Shown: piece after piece, positions 1 through 6,707 of the stretch
Position numbering within the stretch: the stretch's first letter is position 1
How the letters are laid out: each line of letters opens with the position of its first letter
Assembly (NCBI GenBank): GCA_017520185.1
Contig: JAFXGO010000019.1
Coordinates: 1-64,000, forward strand
Origin: Elusimicrobiaceae bacterium
GTDB lineage: Bacteria > Elusimicrobiota > Elusimicrobia > Elusimicrobiales > Elusimicrobiaceae
Length of the DNA: 64,000 bases
Reading direction: 5' to 3'
Position numbers and translations under genes: made by a program
Notes under the pieces: model-generated
What the model was told of the DNA's origin: nothing
The model's database searches: none
The model's input: only the letters and a program-made list of their open reading frames with translations

Positions 1-55
1 GAACTCCTCTTTTCGGATTGAAAATCCGACGTCCTAACCGATAGACGAAGAGGGC
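1..55 (-). tRNA. tRNA-Glu (anticodon UUC), 3' part cut by window edge
   Basis: Read on the minus strand, the sequence from 55 down to 1 begins with acceptor strand GCCCTCT, followed by a D-arm (GTCT...GGAC) and a 5-bp anticodon stem TCGGA/TCCGA that closes the loop TTTTCAA. The anticodon is TTC, so the tRNA is glutamate. The T-arm begins with GAGGAGTTC at the window edge, so the 3' end is missing. It lies 14 nt downstream of tRNA-Lys and is probably cotranscribed with it. Confidence 0.93.
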
Positions 56-69
56 AAAAATTTTAATTA

Positions 70-141
70 TGCGCCCGGTGAGACTTGAACTCACGGCCCC
101 CCGCTTAAAAGGCGGATGCTCTACCACTGAGCTACGAGCGC
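70..141 (-). tRNA. tRNA-Lys (anticodon UUU)
   Basis: A complete cloverleaf can be drawn on the minus strand. The acceptor is GCGCTCG/CGGGCGC, the D-arm GCTC...GAGC, and the anticodon stem TCCGC/GCGGG with loop CTTTTAA (anticodon TTT). The T-arm has GTTCAAGTC. The discriminator base is A, and no CCA is encoded. It is the first gene of a Lys-Glu tRNA pair. Confidence 0.96.
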
Positions 142-329
142 GAAAAAACGGTCAAAGATCTTTTAAGGGTTTGTTTGCTTCGGGTCAAACCCTCAACATA
201 AATATTATACAAATTTTTTTCCGTTTTGAAAAGTTTTTATTTTTTCTTTCGGAAAAACAAATTCTTTCAACACATTTATTATAGCAATTTTTTTACTTTT
301 CATACAAATTTATTTTTTTCAAATACTTT
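142..329 (-). promoter_or_regulatory. Promoter region of the tRNA-Lys/Glu unit
   Basis: On the minus strand there is a TATAAT -10 box (204-209) and a TTTTCA -35-like box (227-232), 17 nt apart. The start would fall near 197, about 55 nt before tRNA-Lys. The leader can fold through AGGGTTTG/CAAACCCT (about 167-193). The rest of the gap is A/T-rich and shows nothing else. Confidence 0.6.
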
Positions 330-333
330 TTGC

Positions 334-339
334 TACAAT
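334..339 (+). promoter_or_regulatory. Extended -10 element, near-leaderless
   Basis: TGCTACAAT is an extended -10 (TGnTAnAAT) whose last base lies 8 nt before the ATG at 348. The transcript would start at or within about 2 nt of the start codon, and no Shine-Dalgarno sequence is present. Confidence 0.55.
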
Positions 340-347
340 ATGTGTAT

Positions 348-881
348 ATGAGATATATTCTTTATTTACTTACTTTAGGCCTTGTTTTTACAGGAGGAAT
401 GTTGGTGGGAAACCGCTATGTACCCACCACCAGCAGCAGCCTGTCCTCCGTCGTAGCAGTGCCAGATTTGGACCGCACAAATCCCGCCATTGATGAAAGC
501 ACTTTGTTCCGCGCACAAGAAAATTTGCAAGAGCTTACCCAAGCCTTGTCAACTTGTCCGGCCGTAGTAGAAGAAGAAAAGGAACTTTTGTTCAACCAAA
601 TTTCCTTGTTTTTAACTTTGCAGGATTTTGAATTAAAAAGATATATTTACGAAGCAGAAATTGCCAAGAACGTAAGAGGAACTCAAATCACTCCTCAATT
701 CTCTAAAGCAGCATCTGACTATGCTACCGCCAAAGCCACCACTGAAAATCTGGCTAACACTTTATTTCCCATCATAACAGAAGCGGAAGAACCTGTTTCT
801 TCGGCGGAACAATCTACCGCTTCTACACAAACTGCCACTGCCGAGATTATCCCCAGCATCGCCGAGAACAAAAACAAATAA
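348..881 (+). CDS. Hypothetical membrane-anchored or exported protein
   Basis: Not recognised. The 177-residue product begins with a hydrophobic segment (about residues 2-20, RYILYLLTLGLVFTGGMLVG) that fits an uncleaved signal anchor or signal peptide without a lipobox. The middle, about residues 45-120, looks alpha-helical and is rich in Glu and Leu. The last 35 residues are rich in Ser, Thr and Ala and are probably disordered. I chose the ATG at 348 because it sits 8 nt after a -10 box; an in-frame TTG at 330 lies upstream of that box. The gene is convergent with the nucleotidyltransferase and ends 1 nt from it, with no terminator hairpin visible. Function unknown; an envelope location is inferred from the N-terminus only. 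Confidence 0.7.
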   Translation: MRYILYLLTLGLVFTGGMLVGNRYVPTTSSSLSSVVAVPDLDRTNPAIDESTLFRAQENLQELTQALSTCPAVVEEEKELLFNQISLFLTLQDFELKRYIYEAEIAKNVRGTQITPQFSKAASDYATAKATTENLANTLFPIITEAEEPVSSAEQSTASTQTATAEIIPSIAENKNK

Positions 882-882
882 A

Positions 883-1815
883 TCAGCAATTGTATTTATC
901 AAAAATCTTGTGGCTTTGCTTTTTGTCCAATAAGTAAGTATCCGCCGAGATAATACTATTTTCTATTACATTGTTTTTTAATACAGCCCCTTCCGCCACA
1001 GACACGTTAGGCCCAAGTACACAATTTTCCACAATGGCACTATCATCTATCCAACAGGGTGCAATAATTTTATTATTTTTCAAAAACTTTTCCGGAACAT
1101 AAGATTTTTTTTCTAAAAGTATTTGATTGGTATGAAGCAGAACCTCCACCGTACCGCAATCATACCAATTTGTCATAAAAACAGGCGTAATACAGACCGC
1201 TTGTTTCAACAATAGCGCAAGAGCATCTGTTAATTGAATTTCATTTTTGACGGTTTTTCCGGAAGAAATAACTTTTTCAATCGCATCAAAGAGTTGTTGT
1301 GAATCCAAAAAAGAATAGGCCCCGATTAAAGCAATATTGCTTTTTGGATTTTCCGGTTTTTCTTCCATATCTACAATACAATTATCTTGTATTTGTACCA
1401 CACCAAAACGTCTGGGATCCTCTACTTCTTTTACCCCCACACAATTTTTGCCGCTTTGCACAAGTGGGCGCAAATTCCCATCTATAATGGTATCTCCAAG
1501 CACAATTAAGCACGGACCTTTTACAAATTCTTTGGCTTGATAAATAGCATGCCCTAATCCTTTAGGTTCCTTTTGTTCCACAAACTCTATATGCAAATGG
1601 GCATAGTGCTTTTGAGCATAATCCATTAACACCTGCTTTTGATAACCGACCACAAACACCACCTTTTTAATCCCGCATTGCTCTATTTGCTCTAAAATAT
1701 GAGCAATAATAGGCCTGCCGGCTACGCAAAGCATCGTTTTGGGCATATGCGCAGTATATGGAAGCAAGCGCAATCCTTTTCCGGCTACGGGGATAATGGC
1801 AGTATAATCAGACAT
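883..1815 (-). CDS. Sugar-phosphate nucleotidyltransferase (glucose-1-phosphate type)
   Basis: The 310-residue protein has the nucleotidyltransferase signature near its start (IIPVAGKGLRLLPYTAHMPK; the usual motif is G-x-G-x-R-x-x-P...PK). Further features are VLGDTIIDG with the metal-binding Asp, VEDPRRFGVVQ, and EKPENPKSNIALIGAYSF. A short C-terminal left-handed beta-helix-like repeat (about residues 250-300) follows. These enzymes transfer a nucleotide from NTP to a sugar 1-phosphate. Glucose-1-phosphate is the likely substrate, but the nucleotide (UTP, dTTP or ATP) cannot be told from the sequence. It is the last gene of ridA-malQ-this gene and overlaps malQ by 8 nt, so translation is probably coupled. 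The position next to malQ suggests a role in glycogen or surface-sugar supply (inference). Confidence 0.85.
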   Translation of the reverse strand: MSDYTAIIPVAGKGLRLLPYTAHMPKTMLCVAGRPIIAHILEQIEQCGIKKVVFVVGYQKQVLMDYAQKHYAHLHIEFVEQKEPKGLGHAIYQAKEFVKGPCLIVLGDTIIDGNLRPLVQSGKNCVGVKEVEDPRRFGVVQIQDNCIVDMEEKPENPKSNIALIGAYSFLDSQQLFDAIEKVISSGKTVKNEIQLTDALALLLKQAVCITPVFMTNWYDCGTVEVLLHTNQILLEKKSYVPEKFLKNNKIIAPCWIDDSAIVENCVLGPNVSVAEGAVLKNNVIENSIISADTYLLDKKQSHKIFDKYNC

Positions 1816-3391
1816 TTTTTGCTCTTTGTGTTTGTTTTAATAATTCTTCGTAAGCATCTAGTTGCGCACGATATACTTCCAACGCTTCAGCCGGCGTATA
1901 AGGACTGCGGTAGGTCCAATTTTCTTCTCCCACTGTACCCGGCACATTGATTCGGTCTAAGGTACCGATAATATCTTGCCAGGAAAACATAGTCAACGCA
2001 GAACCGGAAGTTAAAACGCGGTGAAAAATGGCTTTTTGGGTATTTAAATCAAAGGGCACATTGCCGTCCGTTTTTTGAGCGGTAATCATTTCCCACATAT
2101 TCGCACGCTCATATTGGGGCATTGTCTCCCACCAACCGCGTACCGTTTCCGTATCGTGAGTAGATGTGGTAGCCAGAGAAACAAGCGGATAACTGCGAGG
2201 CTCGCGATAGTATCCGTTATCTTCCCGTTCCCACCGCAACACTTTATAGCCGGCTATTTTCAGATCTACCAACATACGACGTACATAATTAGGGATAACC
2301 CCCAAATCTTCTCCCACCGGCATAGCGCCGTGTGCTGCTTCTAACACCATGCTTAAGAAACGATATCCGCGATCAATTTGTGCCTGCTCATCTTGCACGT
2401 CAAATGCGCCTTTTTCATCTCCGGGAGCAAACACATACGTGCGGTAAAAACCTACTAAATGGTCCAAGCGGAACAAGTCATACAGTTCCACAGCACGATG
2501 GATTTTTCTTCTCCACAAGTTGAAATTATTTGCTTGAATATAATCCCAATCATAGGCAGGCAAGCCCCAGCATTGGCCTTTATCGCTAAATTGGTCAGCC
2601 GGAGCACCGACGGAATAATCCAAACGGAAATTTTCCCGTTCGCTCCACACTTCGGCACTGTCCAAATTGGTTCCAAACGGAATATCCCCAAACAAAAAGA
2701 TCCCCGCTTTTTGCGCACAAACTTTGGCATTGCGCAGTTGCATATCTGCTTGCCATTGCACATAAGCAAAGAAATCTACATATTCTTTGTATTTAGCTTC
2801 AAAAGCGTCCACCGCTTCTTTTTTAAATTCATTAAGTCCATTGGGCCAATCTTGCCACGTTTGCCAACGATAAAAATCTTTCAAAGCACGGAAAATGGCA
2901 TAGTTGCGCAACCAACTTTTATTAAGGTTGCAATAGGCCTCAAAAGCATGATATTCAGGGGAAGAATTAGCCATTTCATTTTCTAAGAAAAATTGATAGG
3001 CTTGCCAAAGTACTTTTAGTTTGGCATCTTTGACAGGTTTAAAAGCAGCTTTGTGAGAAAGCCTCCACGCGGCTATATCTCCCTGCATGTCGTGCACCAA
3101 TCGGCGCACCGACGGAGAAAGATTAACTTCTCTTACCTGATTGACGTCTATATAAACGGGATCTATGGCAAACGCACTTAAAGCAGAATAAGGGCAGTTC
3201 TGACCGGGGGCCGTTTCTTGCAGGGGTAAAATTTGAATAATTTTCGTCCCTAATCCACCCAAAAATTCTATCCATTGGCACAGGGAGGAAAAATCCCCCA
3301 CCCCCCAATCTTGCTCCGTTTTCATGGCGGAAACAGGCATCAAAATACCATTTGTGCGCGTGGCTAAAAGTTCTTCATGTACGGTTGCCAT
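1808..3391 (-). CDS. malQ: 4-alpha-glucanotransferase (amylomaltase)
   Basis: The 527-residue length fits GH77 amylomaltases. Visible family motifs are GDIPFGTNLDSAEVW, the catalytic-nucleophile region FRLDHLVGFYRTYVF, GEDLGVIPNYVRR with the general-acid Glu, and STHDTETVRGWWE with the transition-state Asp. The enzyme transfers alpha-1,4-glucan segments between malto-oligosaccharides or onto glucose and acts in the cytoplasm in glycogen and maltodextrin turnover. The start has an AGGTGA ribosome-binding site, 11 nt after the ridA stop codon. The nucleotidyltransferase downstream overlaps its end. Confidence 0.95.
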   Translation of the reverse strand: MATVHEELLATRTNGILMPVSAMKTEQDWGVGDFSSLCQWIEFLGGLGTKIIQILPLQETAPGQNCPYSALSAFAIDPVYIDVNQVREVNLSPSVRRLVHDMQGDIAAWRLSHKAAFKPVKDAKLKVLWQAYQFFLENEMANSSPEYHAFEAYCNLNKSWLRNYAIFRALKDFYRWQTWQDWPNGLNEFKKEAVDAFEAKYKEYVDFFAYVQWQADMQLRNAKVCAQKAGIFLFGDIPFGTNLDSAEVWSERENFRLDYSVGAPADQFSDKGQCWGLPAYDWDYIQANNFNLWRRKIHRAVELYDLFRLDHLVGFYRTYVFAPGDEKGAFDVQDEQAQIDRGYRFLSMVLEAAHGAMPVGEDLGVIPNYVRRMLVDLKIAGYKVLRWEREDNGYYREPRSYPLVSLATTSTHDTETVRGWWETMPQYERANMWEMITAQKTDGNVPFDLNTQKAIFHRVLTSGSALTMFSWQDIIGTLDRINVPGTVGEENWTYRSPYTPAEALEVYRAQLDAYEELLKQTQRAKNV

Positions 3392-3402
3392 TTTTTCACC
3401 TG

Positions 3403-3780
3403 TTATTTACGCGCAATGGCTTCAATTTCAATACTGCTTCCTTTGGGCAAAGCAGCCACTTGTACTGTGGTACGGGCAGGCGGATTTTCTTTAAAGAAAG
3501 AGGCATACACATTATTCATTTCCGCAAAGGCAGTTAAATCCGTCATAAAAACGGTGGTTTTTACAACATGTTTTAATTGGGCTCCGGCTGCTTTTAATAC
3601 ATTTTCTAAATTTTTCAGTACTAATTCCGTTTGCACTTTTACATCCCCGCCACCGATTTCGCCCGTCACAGGATCCACCGGCAACACACCGGACGTAAAA
3701 ATAAAACCGCCGTCTTCCACCGCTTGAGAATAAGGTCCGATGGCTTTGGGGGCTTGGGGTGAGTTGATGATTTTTTTCAT
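3403..3780 (-). CDS. ridA: RidA family reactive-imine deaminase
   Basis: At 125 residues it has the usual length of the YjgF/RidA family. Family motifs are APKAIGPYSQA near the N-terminus, FTSGVLPVDPVTGE, and the C-terminal active-site segment PPARTTVQVAALPKG, whose Arg binds the carboxylate of the substrate. RidA hydrolyses reactive enamine/imine intermediates made by PLP enzymes (2-aminoacrylate, 2-iminobutanoate). It is the first gene of the operon with malQ, and a GAGAGGAA ribosome-binding site precedes the ATG. A functional link to malQ is not obvious. Confidence 0.93.
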   Translation of the reverse strand: MKKIINSPQAPKAIGPYSQAVEDGGFIFTSGVLPVDPVTGEIGGGDVKVQTELVLKNLENVLKAAGAQLKHVVKTTVFMTDLTAFAEMNNVYASFFKENPPARTTVQVAALPKGSSIEIEAIARK

Positions 3781-3829
3781 AAAATTCCTCTCGTATAAAA
3801 GTATAAAATCTATATTATTATATAGTATA

Positions 3830-3864
3830 AAACCCCGCGTGGCATGTCAAACCAAGCGGGGTTT
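3830..3864 (-). terminator. Intrinsic terminator after the 93-aa gene
   Basis: Perfect 9-bp stem AAACCCCGC/GCGGGGTTT. On the minus strand it is followed by TTTATA, just past the stop codon at 3887 and upstream of the ridA promoter. Confidence 0.75.
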
Positions 3865-3886
3865 CATCAAAAGCTCTTTGGCAAGA

Positions 3887-4168
3887 TCAAAAATTTTTTT
3901 CACGTTTTTTTAAAATCTCGGCTTCTACCATCTGTATAAGGCTATTTAATCCTTCTTTTTGCTCTTGAGAGATTTTTTTAACTATTTTCGGATCTGTTAT
4001 TTTTTCTGCTGGAAGCACATCTTGCGCAACAAAGGGGTGATTGTTCTCATACTCTAAAGCGGCCTTCATTTGCTTTACCCACAAATCCGGCTCTGTCCCT
4101 GCCCAGCCATTAATTACAGACCCCAAACCCTCCAAAATATCCATAAAATACAATTCTTCGCGCGTCAT
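3887..4168 (-). CDS. Hypothetical protein, 93 aa
   Basis: Not recognised. A small, mixed-charge, probably alpha-helical cytoplasmic protein with no signal peptide or membrane segment and a lysine-rich C-terminus (ILKKREKNF). The start lies 15 nt after the stop of the upstream lipoprotein gene, so the two are probably cotranscribed, although no clear Shine-Dalgarno precedes the ATG. A terminator follows. Codon use looks like that of the neighbours. No function can be proposed. Confidence 0.65.
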   Translation of the reverse strand: MTREELYFMDILEGLGSVINGWAGTEPDLWVKQMKAALEYENNHPFVAQDVLPAEKITDPKIVKKISQEQKEGLNSLIQMVEAEILKKREKNF

Positions 4169-4183
4169 GGATGAAAGGTAAAT

Positions 4184-4537
4184 TTATTGCCCTAAGATTA
4201 ACAGACCGGCTTGTTTTTTTGATTCTTCATAATATTCCTTAGAAATAGGCGTTATAGAAGTGCGCGCCTGCAATAAAATACGAACACGTAATTGTGCTAG
4301 ATAAAATACAAAAACTGATTTTTCTTTTTCATTATTTTCAAATAAATAATTGGCATAACCAAACAAAACTTCTGGAGCGAGCGAATGAATATTTTTCGCA
4401 TTATTAAAAACAGGTACTTTTTGCACATATGTCTGCAAGCCTTGTTCAAACCATAGCATATCGTCTTTCATATTTTTATTCTCCTGTTGACATCCTATTA
4501 GAATAGTAAAAAACAAAATTAAAAAAAAGTATTTCAT
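4184..4537 (-). CDS. Small hypothetical lipoprotein
   Basis: The ATG at 4537 starts MKYFFLILFFTILIGCQQ, a lipoprotein signal peptide with a lipobox ending in Cys16, so it is probably lipid-anchored in the envelope. A GGAGT ribosome-binding site lies at 4546-4550. A longer in-frame ATG at 4591 would run through the rplI terminator hairpin and is unlikely. The mature part (about 100 residues) is helical (VLFGYANYLFENNEKEKS...) and could be a single TPR-like unit, but no family is recognised. It is followed at once by the 93-aa gene. Confidence 0.7.
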   Translation of the reverse strand: MKYFFLILFFTILIGCQQENKNMKDDMLWFEQGLQTYVQKVPVFNNAKNIHSLAPEVLFGYANYLFENNEKEKSVFVFYLAQLRVRILLQARTSITPISKEYYEESKKQAGLLILGQ

Positions 4538-4584
4538 CAGTTTTGACTCCTTATATCTCAAACGAAAGAAAAAAAGATAAAAAA

Positions 4585-4614
4585 ACCCCAAGCGGAATAA
4601 ACTCCGCTCGGGGT
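4585..4614 (-). terminator. Intrinsic terminator of the rpsF-rplI operon
   Basis: Stem ACCCC-A-AGCGGA/TCCGCT-C-GGGGT with one mismatch. On the minus strand it is followed by a run of T, 29 nt beyond the rplI stop codon. Confidence 0.85.
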
Positions 4615-4642
4615 ATAAATCAGAGAACTACCGCTGTATCTC

Positions 4643-5134
4643 TTAAGCCGCTACTTCTTCTTTGGCGTCAGCGATTTTTTCTTCCACTTCAGTCAAAGCT
4701 TCAATTTTTACTTTGATTTTAGCGGTGACAGTCGGTTTCAAATAAATGCCTACTTCAGTTTCACCTAAGGCTTTTACCGGCATGTTAAGTTCGATATTGT
4801 CTTTGGTGATTTTATGACCTAAAGCGGTCAAGGCTTTGAAGATGTCGGCTTTGTTTACAGAACCGAATACTACGCCGTCACTATTAACGGTTTTGGTGAA
4901 AGGCAACACCACGCCTTCCAATTTTTCAGCAATAGCACGAGCTTCTTTAAGTTCAGCTTCAATTTTTTTGGCGCGGCGTTCGGCACCTAATTGCCAATTT
5001 TTAATAGCACCCGGGGTGGCGATTTCGGCCAAACCTTGAGGTACTAAAAAGTTTCTGGCGTAGCCAGTTCTTACTTCTACGATATCACCGGCCATGCCGA
5101 GGTTTTTTACGTTTTCTCTTAAAATAACTTTCAT
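4643..5134 (-). CDS. rplI: 50S ribosomal protein bL9
   Basis: MKVILRENVKNLGMAGDIVEV is the standard bL9 N-terminus, followed by GYARNFLVPQGLA, the linker helix and the C-terminal domain with VFGSVNKADI. At 163 residues it is a little longer than the usual 148-150 because of an acidic, Ala-rich tail (EEKIADAKEEVAA). It is the last gene of the rpsF-ssb-rpsR-rplI operon and has an AGGAG ribosome-binding site. It is part of the large ribosomal subunit near the L1 stalk base. Confidence 0.97.
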   Translation of the reverse strand: MKVILRENVKNLGMAGDIVEVRTGYARNFLVPQGLAEIATPGAIKNWQLGAERRAKKIEAELKEARAIAEKLEGVVLPFTKTVNSDGVVFGSVNKADIFKALTALGHKITKDNIELNMPVKALGETEVGIYLKPTVTAKIKVKIEALTEVEEKIADAKEEVAA

Positions 5135-5152
5135 TTTAAATTCTCCTAAAAC

Positions 5153-5461
5153 TTATTTCTTCGGCAAAGAGTACGGCAAAATGGCCAAATTGCGATCGCG
5201 TTTGATGGCTTTGGTAATTTGGCGTTGGTGTTTGGCGCAAGTGCCGGTAATGCGGCGGGATAAGATTTTGCCGCTTTCCATGGTGAAAGATTTGACAAAT
5301 TGGAAATTTTTGTAATCTACATTGTCAATTTTTTCCGCGCAAACTTTGCAAACTTTGCGGCGGCTTTCAAAGCGTTTTTTACCAAACGGTCTGGCCGGTC
5401 TTTCCGGTCTGGCAGCCGCAGCAGCGGCAGGAGCAACATTGGTTTTAATTTCTTCGGACAT
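5153..5461 (-). CDS. rpsR: 30S ribosomal protein bS18
   Basis: The C-terminal 70 residues are a standard bS18 (ESRRKVCKVCAEKIDNVDYK, GKILSRRITGTCAKHQRQ, TKAIKRDRNLAILPY). CxxC plus the later Cys marks the cysteine-containing, putatively zinc-binding form. An Ala/Pro/Arg-rich N-terminal extension of about 30 residues (APAAAAAARPERPARP) makes it longer than typical. bS18 binds bS6 on the platform of the small subunit. GAGGGAAG precedes the start. The order between ssb and rplI is the usual one. Confidence 0.96.
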   Translation of the reverse strand: MSEEIKTNVAPAAAAAARPERPARPFGKKRFESRRKVCKVCAEKIDNVDYKNFQFVKSFTMESGKILSRRITGTCAKHQRQITKAIKRDRNLAILPYSLPKK

Positions 5462-5488
5462 TTTTACTTCCCTCGTATTTGTTAAATT

Positions 5489-5938
5489 TTAAAAAGGCAC
5501 ATCATCTTCCATAACGGGTTGATCCACGTCTACGGAAGGAATATCGTCTTTGGCAGCCGGTTGGGCATAATCACCGCCGGTGATACCGCTTTCCAGAATT
5601 TGTAAGCGACGGCAAGTGACCTGCAAGGAACGACGGGTTTGGCCGGTGGCTTTATCCGTATATTCGCTGCTGGTCAAGCGACCGTCTACATAAACGGGGG
5701 TACCCTTTTTCAGGCGGTCTTTGGCGCGCTCGGCACCTTGGCCCCAGACTACAACGGGCACGTAGACCACATCGTCTTTCCACTCACTAGTAGCTTGATC
5801 CAAATAGCGGCGGTTCACGGCCACATCAAAGCGGCACACTGCCTGCCCTTTTTGGGTAAAAGCTACATTCGGCTCACGCGTTAAACGCCCCGAAATGAGG
5901 ACTTGGTTCTGCTCCGGAAGTCTGACTTGGCCTGCCAT
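5489..5938 (-). CDS. ssb: Single-stranded DNA-binding protein
   Basis: An OB-fold covers residues 8-110 (NQVLISGRLTREPNV, AVCRFDVAVNR, VVWGQGAERA, KGTPVYVDGRLTSSEYTD, RRSLQVTCRRLQIL). A short acidic tail ends in MEDDVPF, the C-terminal motif that recruits repair and replication partners. At 149 residues the disordered linker is shorter than in E. coli SSB. It lies between rpsF and rpsR in the conserved operon, 10 nt after rpsF, with an AAGGCGGCG ribosome-binding site. Confidence 0.97.
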   Translation of the reverse strand: MAGQVRLPEQNQVLISGRLTREPNVAFTQKGQAVCRFDVAVNRRYLDQATSEWKDDVVYVPVVVWGQGAERAKDRLKKGTPVYVDGRLTSSEYTDKATGQTRRSLQVTCRRLQILESGITGGDYAQPAAKDDIPSVDVDQPVMEDDVPF

Positions 5939-5948
5939 AAGCGCCGCC

Positions 5949-6266
5949 TTATTTGGCCACCGGGGCCGGTTTGACCTTTACTTCATTGGCCAACATAACC
6001 ATAGAACGCAACACTCTTTCGTTGAGTTTCATGGTGTCTTCCCAGATTTTTACAAAGTTCGGCTGGGCTTTGAATTTCAAATAGAGGTAGAAGCCGTCAC
6101 GCACGTGTTTTACATCGTGGGTGAATTTTCTTCTGCCCAATTTTTCTTCGCTGGTGACTTCGCCACCGTGTTTGGCAACCAGTTCTTTAACCGTGGTTAC
6201 GAATTGCGCCACTTCCGTATCGGAAAGCTGCGGTTTTACAATCGTTACTGTTTCGTAGGTTCTCAT
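5949..6266 (-). CDS. rpsF: 30S ribosomal protein bS6
   Basis: The 105-residue product begins MRTYETVTIVKPQLSD and has GGEVTSEEKLGRRKFTHDVKH and DGFYLYLKF, the bS6 fold with its conserved Lys/Arg-rich beta strand. It pairs with bS18 on the 30S platform. It is the first gene of the operon. No good Shine-Dalgarno precedes the ATG (AATAAAAAGTAAATAATT), which is unusual for a ribosomal protein gene. It is preceded by a leader of about 130 nt with a strong promoter and a terminator-like hairpin, listed separately. Confidence 0.97.
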   Translation of the reverse strand: MRTYETVTIVKPQLSDTEVAQFVTTVKELVAKHGGEVTSEEKLGRRKFTHDVKHVRDGFYLYLKFKAQPNFVKIWEDTMKLNERVLRSMVMLANEVKVKPAPVAK

Positions 6267-6434
6267 AATTATTTACTTTTTATTCTCTGATTTTTTACAG
6301 ACAAAAAACCTCACAAGGCGTTATTTTACCGCCTCGTTTAGGTTCATTAAGTCTCTTTCGGGCTCTTACTCACCTGCGGCCCCGGCGACTCTTTCCTTGT
6401 AGATATTATAACAAACTAAAAAGATTTTTGGCAA
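6267..6434 (-). promoter_or_regulatory. Promoter and structured leader of the rpsF operon
   Basis: On the minus strand, TTGCCA (6429-6434) and TATAAT (6405-6410, extended TGTTATAAT) are separated by 18 nt. The start is near 6398, giving a leader of about 130 nt. About 35-80 nt before the ATG the leader can form AACCT-ACG-AGGCG/CGCCT-TGT-AGGTT followed by six T, which looks like an intrinsic terminator inside the 5' UTR. In other bacteria the S6:S18 pair represses its own operon through a leader structure. Whether this hairpin plays that part is inference. Confidence 0.65.
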
Positions 6435-6436
6435 GA

Positions 6437-6664
6437 CTATTCTCTAAGCAAGAAAATTTTGGCAGGGCTGGTGGCACCCTTTATTAAAGAAAGTTTGTTT
6501 TCAGGCAAGTTTAAATGACGCGCCAACACACTGCGCACGGCGGCATTGGCTTGACCGCGTTCTGCGGGAGCCTTGACCCAAATTTCAAAAGTATCGGCGG
6601 ATTTTTCAACCAACTTTTCCTTTTTTTCGTCCGCGTGTACTTTTACTTTAATGTATTTTTCCAT
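6437..6664 (-). CDS. DUF167 (YggU) family protein
   Basis: The 75-residue product has the family pattern IKVKVHADEKKEKLVE, the core FEIWVKAPAERGQANAAVRSVLARHL and a C-terminal KLSLIKGATSPAKIFLL. The family function is unknown. I chose the ATG at 6664 rather than 6697: the upstream in-frame ATG lies inside the hairpin that terminates gpmI, and MEKYIKVKV is the conserved N-terminus. It follows gpmI on the same strand, so it depends on read-through or on a promoter I cannot see. Confidence 0.85.
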   Translation of the reverse strand: MEKYIKVKVHADEKKEKLVEKSADTFEIWVKAPAERGQANAAVRSVLARHLNLPENKLSLIKGATSPAKIFLLRE

Positions 6665-6665
6665 A

Positions 6666-6696
6666 GAAAAAGGGGCACCTATTGTCAGTGCCCCCA
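6666..6696 (-). terminator. Intrinsic terminator of gpmI
   Basis: GGGGCAC/GTGCCCC 7-bp stem (6672-6678 with 6688-6694), followed on the minus strand by TTTTTC, 12 nt after the gpmI stop codon and immediately before the DUF167 start. Confidence 0.85.
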
Positions 6697-6707
6697 TTAT
6701 AATAATG

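Noticed and set aside
2459-2986. 175-codon plus-strand frame inside malQ
   Set aside because: It is antisense to conserved malQ motifs, has no ribosome-binding site, and its composition mirrors the opposite strand.
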